This document shows, one piece after another, positions 1 through 6,050 of a stretch of 10,062 nt of DNA (within the stretch, counting starts at the first letter, position 1; each line of letters opens with the position of its first letter). The notes under the pieces were generated by a model that was not told the DNA's origin, ran no database searches, and was given only the letters and a program-made list of their open reading frames with translations. The position numbers and the translations under genes are program-made. The DNA lies in contig USGR01000021.1 of the NCBI GenBank assembly GCA_900554165.1, forward strand, positions 1 through 10,062. The letters run 5' to 3'. The stretch is from an uncultured Oscillospiraceae bacterium. Lineage in GTDB: Bacteria; Bacillota_A; Clostridia; Oscillospirales; Acutalibacteraceae.

Positions 1-71
1 GTACAATTAACAAATCGGTTTAACAGCCGGCTGATTGTTTTACTAAGCGGCTGCAACAGGCATTAGCACAT

Positions 72-103
72 AAAAAATTCCCGGCTGACTAAAGTCAGTC
101 GGG
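72..103 (-). terminator. Rho-independent terminator of the GDPD gene
   Basis: An 11-bp inverted repeat pairs 80-90 with 93-103. There is one imperfect position (84/99), and two bases lie between the arms. On the minus strand it is followed by a T-rich run (complement of 72-79). It lies about 27 nt past the stop codon of the phosphodiesterase gene, where an intrinsic terminator is expected. Confidence 0.85.
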
Positions 104-129
104 ATAATTATTCTGTATAAGCAGCTGTG

Positions 130-1836
130 TTAATCCTGCGACGGAGCCTCCGTTACAAGGATTTCAACAGGCACCGAGTAAATGGTCATGCTGTAATCTC
201 CGAACGGGAAAGTGTGGCGGAGTATTATAGAAGCTTTGCCCGGATGTACGCCGGTTACTTTACAGCCATTGACAGATACATATTCTCTGCCGTCCGTTAC
301 GAAGATGTCGCACTCAGCAAGCGACTTATTTTTAAGTCTGTTTGTAACAAAGCCCTTTATGTCAATGCTTTGCCCTGCAGGCACAGAATAAACCGACTTT
401 TCGGATGTCAAGTCTACAGGATATTTGGCCGTCCATTCGCAGTTGTTGGTGGTCATGCCGCCCATAACGTAAAAATACTCTTTATATAAATTATCGGCTC
501 CCGGAGGATTTTCATAGGTCCACGGCCACGCGGTAAGCCCGCGGTGCATAAGATTTTCATAGTAATACCTGTTTGTTCGGTTTATATTAAGATCCATGCA
601 GGCGAAATTCTCCGTCGCTAAATTAATATGGCGCTCACATTCTTCCATTACATCCTTTTCAGGATCTATAATGAGCCATAAAAAGCCCAACGATATATCC
701 GGCGCTTTTTTGTGCAGGTACTGAAGCATTTCTGTAAAGAAAGAAATTACGCAGATATGCGAGCGCATGTCATACTTATCGGTAATTTCTAGGAATTTGT
801 CTACTATCTCAGAATTGTTTTCCTTTATTTCGACAAAAAGTACGCAGTCATTATTTTTATTATATTCAAGGAATTCTTCATATGATGGAATAAGCGCGCC
901 TTCATATTGTGTACCTTTCCACAGCTTATCAGCAGTAGTGTGAGTAAGCTCGTCAAATGTCATTTCGCGAACAAGCCCACTGCCTTCAGATGTGCGACCG
1001 AAGTTATCATCGTGCATTATAATAAGCTGTTTGTCAGATGTAATGTGTATATCGGTTTCAAGAGTTTCGGCACCGCACTCAACAGCGCGCTTAAAGCTGG
1101 GCATGGTGTTTTCCGGCGCCTGATCTGGGATGCCGCGGTGTCCTATTATGAACGGGTGACGAACAATAGTATTTTCCATTGGATAAATTTCATAAGCTGT
1201 GCGTATTTTATCCGGGTCTGCAGTAATTATACCATTGGGCCCATACTGTATTATGCAGTGCAGCTCTGTATCAGATGTAGAATCGTCGAATAAAAATACT
1301 GTAATCATACGCTGCTGGAGATAACGCAGGAGCGGACGAGAAGCTATGCTGCCGTTTATTACCGCGGTTTTGGCATGATGCGAATTAACAGAAGAAACTA
1401 TGCTCATAGGCTCTTTAATTTCAGTCATAGCACGGAAATCTATAACTCCGCGAGCAGTAGGAAGTGCTTCGCGCATTTTTTTAACAAGCTGCATGTCGTC
1501 CGACATAACCGAAATATCCGTAATATTATATTGCTTGCAGAAGTTTATTACAAAATCAGCTGCCGCCTCGCTGCGCACATAAAGCGTGAGAAGCATTTTA
1601 CAGGCCACTTTGCAACAAACATCATAAAGGCTGCCCAACACCACAGAGCCATCTTTATTATAGCATATTCCCATATTGTCCACATAAACTATAATAGTGG
1701 AAGGTGGGACAATCAGCTTGAGCATATCATCCACAGAATCGGTTTCACATAAAACCGTAGGCGGACTTTTTATACCCGTGTTATATCTCCTGTCTATAAC
1801 AGTAAATGGAAGCAAAGAATCGTTTTTCTCAATCAT
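130..1836 (-). CDS. Glycerophosphodiester phosphodiesterase family protein with degenerate second barrel and Ig-like tail
   Basis: This is likely a phosphodiesterase that hydrolyses glycerophosphodiesters to glycerol-3-phosphate and an alcohol. The active GDPD barrel spans about residues 228-475. It shows the family hallmarks GHRG (H233, R234), PENT (E242), E260/D262 in ETDIH, HDD (H275, D276) and VEIK (E336, K338), so catalysis looks intact. Residues 1-215 have no GHRG motif. They end in a stretch (about 193-209, with GIITADP) resembling the last strand of a GDPD barrel, so I infer a decayed or structural second barrel. Residues about 478-563 look like a bacterial Ig-like (BIG2-type) beta domain, with VTGVHPGKA near the end. 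At 568 residues the protein is roughly twice a simple GDPD. There is no signal peptide or membrane segment, which is odd for an Ig-like tail. An in-frame stop lies just upstream of the ATG, and the Shine-Dalgarno is weak (AAAGG, 11 nt away). The enzyme class is firm; the substrate is unknown. Confidence 0.88.
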   Translation of the reverse strand: MIEKNDSLLPFTVIDRRYNTGIKSPPTVLCETDSVDDMLKLIVPPSTIIVYVDNMGICYNKDGSVVLGSLYDVCCKVACKMLLTLYVRSEAAADFVINFCKQYNITDISVMSDDMQLVKKMREALPTARGVIDFRAMTEIKEPMSIVSSVNSHHAKTAVINGSIASRPLLRYLQQRMITVFLFDDSTSDTELHCIIQYGPNGIITADPDKIRTAYEIYPMENTIVRHPFIIGHRGIPDQAPENTMPSFKRAVECGAETLETDIHITSDKQLIIMHDDNFGRTSEGSGLVREMTFDELTHTTADKLWKGTQYEGALIPSYEEFLEYNKNNDCVLFVEIKENNSEIVDKFLEITDKYDMRSHICVISFFTEMLQYLHKKAPDISLGFLWLIIDPEKDVMEECERHINLATENFACMDLNINRTNRYYYENLMHRGLTAWPWTYENPPGADNLYKEYFYVMGGMTTNNCEWTAKYPVDLTSEKSVYSVPAGQSIDIKGFVTNRLKNKSLAECDIFVTDGREYVSVNGCKVTGVHPGKASIILRHTFPFGDYSMTIYSVPVEILVTEAPSQD

Positions 1837-1853
1837 ATTCTAGCAGACCTTTC

Positions 1854-1870
1854 TGCTGCAATATGCAGCA
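1854..1870. promoter_or_regulatory. Hairpin in the 5' leader of the GDPD gene
   Basis: A perfect 7-bp inverted repeat (TGCTGCA / TGCAGCA) separated by three bases lies 18 nt before the GDPD start codon, inside its predicted leader. A second, shorter repeat (AGTAG / CTACT, 1883-1896) lies just upstream. Either could be an operator or an RNA hairpin affecting translation. The Shine-Dalgarno is weak and sits directly beside the first repeat. The function is inferred only. Confidence 0.3.
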
Positions 1871-1908
1871 TTTTATAACTAAAGTAGGTAACTACTGTAT
1901 GCTGATAT

Positions 1909-1937
1909 ATTATATTACAAAACTTTCATTTAGTAAA
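1909..1937 (-). promoter_or_regulatory. Predicted vegetative promoter of the GDPD gene
   Basis: On the minus strand TTTACT (1932-1937) and a perfect TATAAT (1909-1914) are separated by 17 bp, matching a housekeeping sigma-A promoter. Transcription would begin near 1902, giving a leader of about 65 nt. Confidence 0.65.
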
Positions 1938-2065
1938 TACCAAAAATTGCATAATATTCTATTGCCGAAATTTATTAAAGGGGTTATACTAATAAATAGA
2001 AAAAGATTTTGATGTAGGGCATATAAAACGTCTTTACAGGCGGGCATAGAAAGATTTACTTTAAA

Positions 2066-2086
2066 CATTATTGCTGCTTAATAATG
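2066..2086. promoter_or_regulatory. Inverted repeat upstream of the PHP gene
   Basis: CATTATT and AATAATG form a perfect 7-bp inverted repeat with a 7-nt centre, 44 nt before the PHP start codon. It lies in the 294-bp divergent spacer (1837-2130), where it could be an operator. No convincing -35/-10 pair for the PHP gene was found around it, so the role is uncertain. Confidence 0.25.
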
Positions 2087-2130
2087 ATTTATATATCTTT
2101 TAAATAAATTATATACAGGGATGACTGGAA

Positions 2131-2940
2131 ATGACAGATCTTCATATACATACAGTGCTGTCTGACGGCAGCATGGAAACGGAGGAAATAGCTCAGCTCG
2201 CGAAATACGCGGGACTTAAGGCAGTGGCGATTACTAATCATGATACGCTATATGAGGGCGATGAAAGCATAGGCGGAATAAGAATAATACCCGGGGTAGA
2301 GATGTCCGCGTATGATTATAAACGTGAACGCAGGGTACACATATTATGTTATATGTGGAAAGATAAGGGCCCCTTAGCATCTCTTTGCGATAAAATATTG
2401 TCTGACCGCCGCGTAGCCGGAGAGATAATGATAAAACGCGCGGCGGAGCATTTTTCAATAGACGAGAGATTTTTTATTAAACGCACTGAAAAGTCCAAGT
2501 CGATATATAAGCAGCACATAATGAAAGGGTTAATGGACGCCGGATTTTGCACATCGATATTTGGAGCAGATTTCAATTATTTGCTGAACAGTGAAAGTGG
2601 TATACTCACGGAGAAAATAATATATCCCGACCCGTATGAAATTATAGAAGCGGCGCGTGCGTCGGGTGCGGTGATAGTGCTTGCACATCCGCCGGTATAC
2701 GACAGCTTTGACTTAGCGGAGGAGCTTGCAGCGGGTGGATATATCGACGGTATAGAGGTGTGGCATTCCCGCAACAGACCCGGCGACAGTGAGCGCATAG
2801 AAAAAATTGCCGATAGATATAATTTAATCAAGACGGGCGGTAGTGACTTCCACGGCATGTTTACATCACGGCCCGCGCAGGTCGGAATGTGCGTAACTCC
2901 GGACAGCGAGCTTGAACGCCTTATCGGTATGGCGGGGTAG
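2131..2940 (+). CDS. PHP-domain metal-dependent phosphoesterase (YciV/TrpH-like)
   Basis: The protein is a member of the polymerase and histidinol phosphatase (PHP) superfamily, which binds two or three metal ions to hydrolyse phosphate esters. Visible metal-binding motifs are DLHIHT (H5, H7), SDG (D12), NHD (H37, D38), GVEM (E57), VHIL (H70), LAHP (H186) and GGSDFHG (D239, H241), so the full set is present. The length of 269 residues and motif order fit the YciV/TrpH branch, whose characterised members act on 3',5'-nucleoside bisphosphates or trim RNA 5' ends. No polymerase domain is attached. It is cytosolic, with no signal peptide or membrane segment. The Shine-Dalgarno is weak (GGGATGA or GGAA just upstream). 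The nearest downstream gene starts about 200 nt later and has its own promoter, so this is probably a single-gene unit. Superfamily is firm; the exact substrate is not. Confidence 0.88.
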   Translation: MTDLHIHTVLSDGSMETEEIAQLAKYAGLKAVAITNHDTLYEGDESIGGIRIIPGVEMSAYDYKRERRVHILCYMWKDKGPLASLCDKILSDRRVAGEIMIKRAAEHFSIDERFFIKRTEKSKSIYKQHIMKGLMDAGFCTSIFGADFNYLLNSESGILTEKIIYPDPYEIIEAARASGAVIVLAHPPVYDSFDLAEELAAGGYIDGIEVWHSRNRPGDSERIEKIADRYNLIKTGGSDFHGMFTSRPAQVGMCVTPDSELERLIGMAG

Positions 2941-2987
2941 ATATAACCGTCTTGGAATATTTTAAGCGATATATTTGGCAAATATTC

Positions 2988-3046
2988 TGACTGCTGTTTA
3001 CCCACGCTTGGCAATATTGTTTTATTCGGAAATATATTGTCAGTCA
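2988..3046. other. Nested inverted repeats between the PHP and TSCPD genes
   Basis: TGACTG (2988-2993) pairs with CAGTCA (3041-3046). Inside it CAATAT (3012-3017) pairs with ATATTG (3034-3039), giving a two-part stem with an asymmetric bulge. Another 8-bp repeat (GAATATTT / AAATATTC, 2955-2987) lies just before. The stems are A/T-rich with no clear U-tract, so this is not a convincing terminator. It could be chance or a weakly structured RNA. Confidence 0.2.
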
Positions 3047-3075
3047 GCTTAAACCGTACAGCAAAATTAGAAAAT

Positions 3076-3105
3076 TTAAGACTTAAATAAAAAAGCATTT
3101 ATAAT
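3076..3105 (+). promoter_or_regulatory. Predicted promoter of the TSCPD operon
   Basis: TTAAGA (3076-3081) and a perfect TATAAT (3100-3105) are separated by 18 bp. Transcription would start near 3112, about 30 nt before the favoured start codon. The -10 is strong and the -35 moderate. Confidence 0.55.
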
Positions 3106-3141
3106 ATAGGGATAAAATAGAAATAATAATGGGAGATGTTT

Positions 3142-3402
3142 ATGGCTGTAATAAAATACCGGCCTTCTGGCGTATGTTCAAGGGAGATAGAGATAGAAAC
3201 AGAGGGCGATGTAATAAAGAAAGTAAAATTTACAGGCGGCTGTAACGGCAATTTGAAAGGCGTAGCGCGTCTGACAGAGGGCATGAAAATAGATGATGTA
3301 ATAGAAAAGCTGTCGGGAATAGAATGCGGATATAAGGGGACGTCCTGCCCTGATCAGTTTGCGAAAGCACTGAGGGAATATAAAGAGAGACAGGAGAAAT
3401 AA
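3142..3402 (+). CDS. TSCPD-domain protein (four-cysteine small family)
   Basis: This small protein consists of one TSCPD domain, named after its Thr-Ser-Cys-Pro-Asp motif. The same domain is found at the C-terminus of some class II ribonucleotide reductases; stand-alone versions are common in Clostridia and have no established function. With the 86-residue start the motif is at residues 67-71, and four cysteines (C12 in GVCS, C34 in GGCNGNL, C62 in ECGYKG, C69 in TSCPD) suggest metal or redox binding. An in-frame ATG at 3136 would add two residues, but it abuts the GGGAG ribosome-binding site (3131-3135). The ATG at 3142 has a normal 6-nt spacing and is preferred. The stop lies 2 nt before the next ATG, so the two genes are almost certainly co-transcribed. 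Family assignment is confident; function is unknown. Confidence 0.88.
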   Translation: MAVIKYRPSGVCSREIEIETEGDVIKKVKFTGGCNGNLKGVARLTEGMKIDDVIEKLSGIECGYKGTSCPDQFAKALREYKERQEK

Positions 3403-3404
3403 TT

Positions 3405-3953
3405 ATGGCTTTTGATGAAATGGACAGAGATATGAAAATAGTCGGCAGTCGTCCGTCAAAAGATATGCAGCCTGAGGAGGACATAGAAGAAATAGCCGAC
3501 AATCTGCTTACGGAGAAAGAAAGCGGGCGACTGACCAAAGCGGATGAACTGGGCCGTGAGCTTGTATCTCTTGTGTTTGACAGCGATGATTTTGCATATG
3601 ACGACAATGATGTTGATGCATATAATAAGCGAATATTGCTGTCATTTTCTGCAATAAGCTCAATAGAAGACAATATCCGGGATGAGAATGTAAGTAATGT
3701 AGCGCTCAATTCCTTTTTAGAGGCGGTAAAGCAGGAGGATGAGCGGCTGTATAATGACATATGCTCAGCCGGCGAGCTGTCTTTTTATTATCTTGCGTTA
3801 AAGCGCGGCAAAGAGAAAGAGCGCGCTATAGGCAATGTATTTGCTATGATATGCGGTAAGGAGGATAATGAAGAATATATTGCAAAAGGTGCAAGCATAT
3901 ATACTGAATTTGCTGAGGAGACGGTAAAACGTATAAAGAAATATGAAATTTAA
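3405..3953 (+). CDS. Acidic protein of unknown function, co-transcribed with TSCPD gene
   Basis: I do not recognise this 182-residue protein. It is rich in Asp and Glu in its first half (for example EEDIEEIAD near residue 24 and DSDDFAYDDNDVD near 59), and it is predicted largely helical after residue 75. It has no signal peptide or transmembrane segment and only two cysteines (C120, C150), so it is probably a soluble cytosolic protein. AGGAG (3392-3396) lies 8 nt before the ATG and inside the end of the TSCPD gene, and the intergenic gap is 2 nt. That makes coordinated expression very likely and the reading frame credible. The tight pairing suggests a functional link with the TSCPD protein, but nothing in the sequence tells what that link is. 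Confidence 0.8.
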   Translation: MAFDEMDRDMKIVGSRPSKDMQPEEDIEEIADNLLTEKESGRLTKADELGRELVSLVFDSDDFAYDDNDVDAYNKRILLSFSAISSIEDNIRDENVSNVALNSFLEAVKQEDERLYNDICSAGELSFYYLALKRGKEKERAIGNVFAMICGKEDNEEYIAKGASIYTEFAEETVKRIKKYEI

Positions 3954-4333
3954 TTTATATATGTTTATTTTGTAAAACGGCGCATCAAGGTGCTGATTGC
4001 GGCGCGGTCCTTTATAATTGCATAAGTTTAAATAAAATTTGCACAGACAAAGATTGCTGTATAAAATAGAGAAAGCGGGCGGCTGTTTAGCCGCCCGCTT
4101 TTATAGTAACTGCCTTAGAAAAACTAATTCTCACAAGAACAGGGGGAGTTTCCGTAAATAGAATTGAGTTTTTCATTGCAAAAAGTAAAAAGCAATAAAT
4201 ATATTTTCTATGCCGGACAAAATCTGATTTTAAAGTATTAAATATTTGATTTAACTAAGAGTGGGGCTTATGCGCAATATAAAGCGCTCCTTATAAATAA
4301 AAAATAAGAACACGGCTAAAAAATGCAAAATCA
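3954..4333. other. Convergent intergenic region without a gene
   Basis: These 380 bp separate the plus-strand TSCPD unit from the minus-strand lysis cassette. The only clear element is the hairpin at 4072-4101. A short GC-rich stretch around 3976-4011 contains only a weak bulged hairpin. From 4105 to 4333 the sequence is A/T-rich, and I see no gene, tRNA, attachment-site-like repeat or strong second terminator for the lysis genes. Confidence 0.7.
4072..4104 (+). terminator. Strong intrinsic terminator closing the TSCPD operon
   Basis: A perfect 13-bp stem pairs 4072-4084 with 4089-4101. It is very GC-rich, has a 4-nt loop, and runs into a short T-tract on the plus strand. It follows the unknown acidic gene by about 120 nt. 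On the minus strand the downstream sequence is also fairly T-rich, so it may stop transcripts from the convergent lysis cassette too, although it lies about 230 nt past that cassette's last gene. Confidence 0.88.
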
Positions 4334-4624
4334 TTACAGCAGGCTGCGCCATTCATCAATGCGCTTATGGGCCTGTCGGGTGCTGGATTCTACGGCGACA
4401 AGGCGCTTATCGATACCATCCATTTTTGAGTCAATTGACTTCATTGTAACATCGTTTATATCGACTTTTTCACGTATGTGCTTAATATCCTTTTCCATGC
4501 CGGCTAATCTGGCAGCTTCTTTGTTTCTGTTTCTTATAATACCGCCGACATTTCCTATTAGGGCGACAATTACTCCTAAAGCGGAAATAAGATAAAGCCA
4601 GTCGGAAAGTACAAGATTATCCAT
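4334..4624 (-). CDS. Small membrane-anchored coiled-coil protein of the lysis cassette (XhlA-like)
   Basis: This 96-residue protein has one hydrophobic segment at about residues 9-30, then basic residues (RNRNK). A long heptad-like helix follows (about 37-92), with repeated hydrophobic positions in MEKDIKHIREKV and IDSKMDGIDKRL. That layout resembles small phage lysis accessory proteins, but XhlA of Bacillus carries its membrane segment at the C-terminus, so the match is by type rather than by clear homology. It is the third gene of the cassette. The start codon lies 3 nt past the amidase stop, in the same reading frame, and no Shine-Dalgarno is visible. Translation therefore probably depends on reinitiation or coupling to the amidase. 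Its role, perhaps assisting the holin or tethering, is inferred from context. Confidence 0.75.
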   Translation of the reverse strand: MDNLVLSDWLYLISALGVIVALIGNVGGIIRNRNKEAARLAGMEKDIKHIREKVDINDVTMKSIDSKMDGIDKRLVAVESSTRQAHKRIDEWRSLL

Positions 4625-4627
4625 AGT

Positions 4628-5587
4628 CTACAAATTTTTATAAATCTCGACAAACTTGTCGATGAGGGATTTTGTGGTGTTTTTGCCGACAATGCCGTCG
4701 ACGGAAAGAGATGCAGAACGCTGGAAGTCGATAACTTTAGCTTTGGTATCTGGACCGTATGCACCGTCTACATCGGTGGCAAATCCGGCGACACCCAACA
4801 GCTGCTGTATGTACGTTACATATGTTGTCCTTATCATGGGGCTTTTGTACTTAAGCAAATTATTATCGCACGCCGCGGCTGTTTTTGGGCCCCATATGCC
4901 GTCGACATTAAGCCCGCTTGCGTACCACTCGTTTAATATTCGCTGTAATTCCGCTGTCTTAGCCTGACGCACCTTAGCTTCTTTGCTGCTTGTATTGGTT
5001 TCATCGCCGCTGGCCGTATTGTCTTGCTGCGCATTGTCAGAAATATTATCGCCATACATCTTAAGTATGCCCGACGCTATAGCTCCCCCTGCCGCATCGC
5101 AGTCAAGCCGTGACATGTCATCCGGATTGTTTATAAAGCATACCTCTATCAGCACTGCCGGTGCAGTTGTCCTCCGTATTATGCCGAAATAGTCTTTCCC
5201 TGACGACCCTTTCTTCGTCTTTATCCCTCTCGATTTATATCCCAGGGTCGTGATTTCATTCAGTATATTCTCCGCAAGTTCCTTGCCCTTGCCGCCCGTT
5301 ATGCTGTAATAAACTTCTGTGCCGGTAGCGGGCGTGCCGGAGTTTGAATTAAGGTGGATTTCGGCAACATAATCTACTCCGGCGCTGTTGGCCGTATTCG
5401 CGTCGTCGGCAATGTCGCGGCTTACATCTGATATGCGGTTGGTTATAGTCTCATAACCTGATGCGTTAAGGGCGTTTATTGCCGCCGCCGCAATCTTAAG
5501 AGTATAGTCTTTTTCAAGCTCCCCGTTTTGTCCTACGGCTCCGCTGTCGGCTCCCCCGTGCCCTGCATATATCGCTATCTTTCTCAT
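4628..5587 (-). CDS. Phage-type N-acetylmuramoyl-L-alanine amidase (endolysin)
   Basis: This is a zinc amidase (Amidase_3 family) that cuts the bond between muramic acid and the stem peptide of the cell wall. The catalytic domain spans residues 1-178. Expected zinc ligands are H10 (AGHGG), E25 (LEKD) and H78 (EIHLNS), and the catalytic glutamate is E148 (LIEVCFINN). All are present. A polar Asn/Asp/Ser/Thr-rich linker (about 179-207) leads to two PG_binding_1-type repeats (about 211-255 and 256-309), marked by VDGIWGPKT, VDGAYGPDT and VDGIVGKNT. There is no signal peptide, which fits an endolysin released by a holin rather than a secreted autolysin. AAAGGAG lies 6 nt before the ATG. The holin gene ends 29 nt upstream. 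The UAG stop is followed in frame by one codon and then the ATG of the next gene. The overall call is firm. Confidence 0.93.
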   Translation of the reverse strand: MRKIAIYAGHGGADSGAVGQNGELEKDYTLKIAAAAINALNASGYETITNRISDVSRDIADDANTANSAGVDYVAEIHLNSNSGTPATGTEVYYSITGGKGKELAENILNEITTLGYKSRGIKTKKGSSGKDYFGIIRRTTAPAVLIEVCFINNPDDMSRLDCDAAGGAIASGILKMYGDNISDNAQQDNTASGDETNTSSKEAKVRQAKTAELQRILNEWYASGLNVDGIWGPKTAAACDNNLLKYKSPMIRTTYVTYIQQLLGVAGFATDVDGAYGPDTKAKVIDFQRSASLSVDGIVGKNTTKSLIDKFVEIYKNL

Positions 5588-5616
5588 CTATTTCTCCTTT
5601 CACGCTATTACTTTTA

Positions 5617-5895
5617 TTATTTATTTACAGACGCTTCTACTTCATCAGCAGAAACAGCTCCGCTTTTAATGGCGGATTTTACATCGTCGGCTGCCTGCGC
5701 AGCTTTGGTGAAAGAGTTGTTCTTCCACCAGCTCCAAACAGCGGCGGCGACGGTAACGAGAGTTGACACGAAAGCGTATATCTCGTCGTCGGCAAAGGGT
5801 AAGGGATTTAGTCCGCACATCACTATTATCTGATTTATCAGTGATATGCCTAACACCACCGTCCTTATTATCGTATCTGTCTTGATATTGCTCAT
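5617..5895 (-). CDS. Phage holin, SPP1-type
   Basis: Holins form pores in the cytoplasmic membrane and release the endolysin to the wall. This 92-residue protein has two hydrophobic segments (about residues 8-28 and 39-57). They are followed by WSWWKNNSFTKAAQ, a hallmark of the SPP1-type holin family, and then a charged helical tail. Size and topology fit the family. A strong AAAGGAG lies 9 nt before the ATG. It is the first gene of the cassette and is followed by the amidase after 29 nt, the usual holin-then-endolysin arrangement. I see no frameshift or truncation. Confidence 0.88.
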   Translation of the reverse strand: MSNIKTDTIIRTVVLGISLINQIIVMCGLNPLPFADDEIYAFVSTLVTVAAAVWSWWKNNSFTKAAQAADDVKSAIKSGAVSADEVEASVNK

Positions 5896-5944
5896 TCCTT
5901 ATTTCTCCTTTAATTGGGTAAATTGTTGTCTAATAAAAGGCTTA

Positions 5945-5974
5945 ATTATAATAAAAGTTGCATAGATATGTGCA
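5945..5974 (-). promoter_or_regulatory. Predicted promoter of the lysis cassette
   Basis: On the minus strand a perfect TATAAT (5945-5950) is preceded by TGCACA (5969-5974) with an 18-bp spacer. Transcription would start near 5938, about 43 nt before the holin start. The -35 is only a moderate match, which suits a regulated promoter. It lies immediately downstream of the ilvD terminator, so the cassette is an independent unit. Confidence 0.55.
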
Positions 5975-5976
5975 AC
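5957..5976. promoter_or_regulatory. Operator-like inverted repeat over the lysis promoter -35
   Basis: GTTGCA (5957-5962) and TGCAAC (5971-5976) form a 6-bp inverted repeat with an 8-bp centre. It covers the proposed -35 box and part of the spacer of the lysis promoter. Size and position suit a dimeric repressor site. It does not match the Gram-positive LexA box. The regulator is unknown. Confidence 0.35.
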
Positions 5977-5993
5977 AAATACGCTTTTAATAT

Positions 5994-6030
5994 AAAAAGA
6001 GAGCTTTACATATCAAAATGTAAAGCTCTC
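5994..6030 (-). terminator. Intrinsic terminator of ilvD
   Basis: A perfect 13-bp stem pairs 5999-6011 with 6018-6030 around a 6-nt loop. On the minus strand it is followed directly by TTTTT (5994-5998). It lies about 20 nt after the ilvD stop codon and separates ilvD from the lysis cassette. Confidence 0.93.
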
Positions 6031-6050
6031 AAAAATATTTTAATGAAAAA

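Noticed and set aside
1..71. GC-rich repeats around 24-53 (CAGCCGGCTG and CGGCTG) as a terminator or attachment site
   Set aside because: No U-tract follows on either strand, and no matching copy was seen elsewhere in the window. There is too little flanking sequence to judge.
130..1752. Open plus-strand frames opposite the phosphodiesterase gene
   Set aside because: The minus-strand protein has clear catalytic motifs, a promoter and a terminator. The opposite frames show no recognisable features.
1854..1875. Plus-strand terminator (hairpin followed by TTTT)
   Set aside because: No plus-strand gene lies upstream, and the stem is short. A leader hairpin or operator for the minus-strand gene is a better reading.
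3954..6050. Prophage attachment sites flanking the lysis cassette
   Set aside because: No direct repeat shared by the two flanks and no tRNA gene or integrase was seen in either flank.
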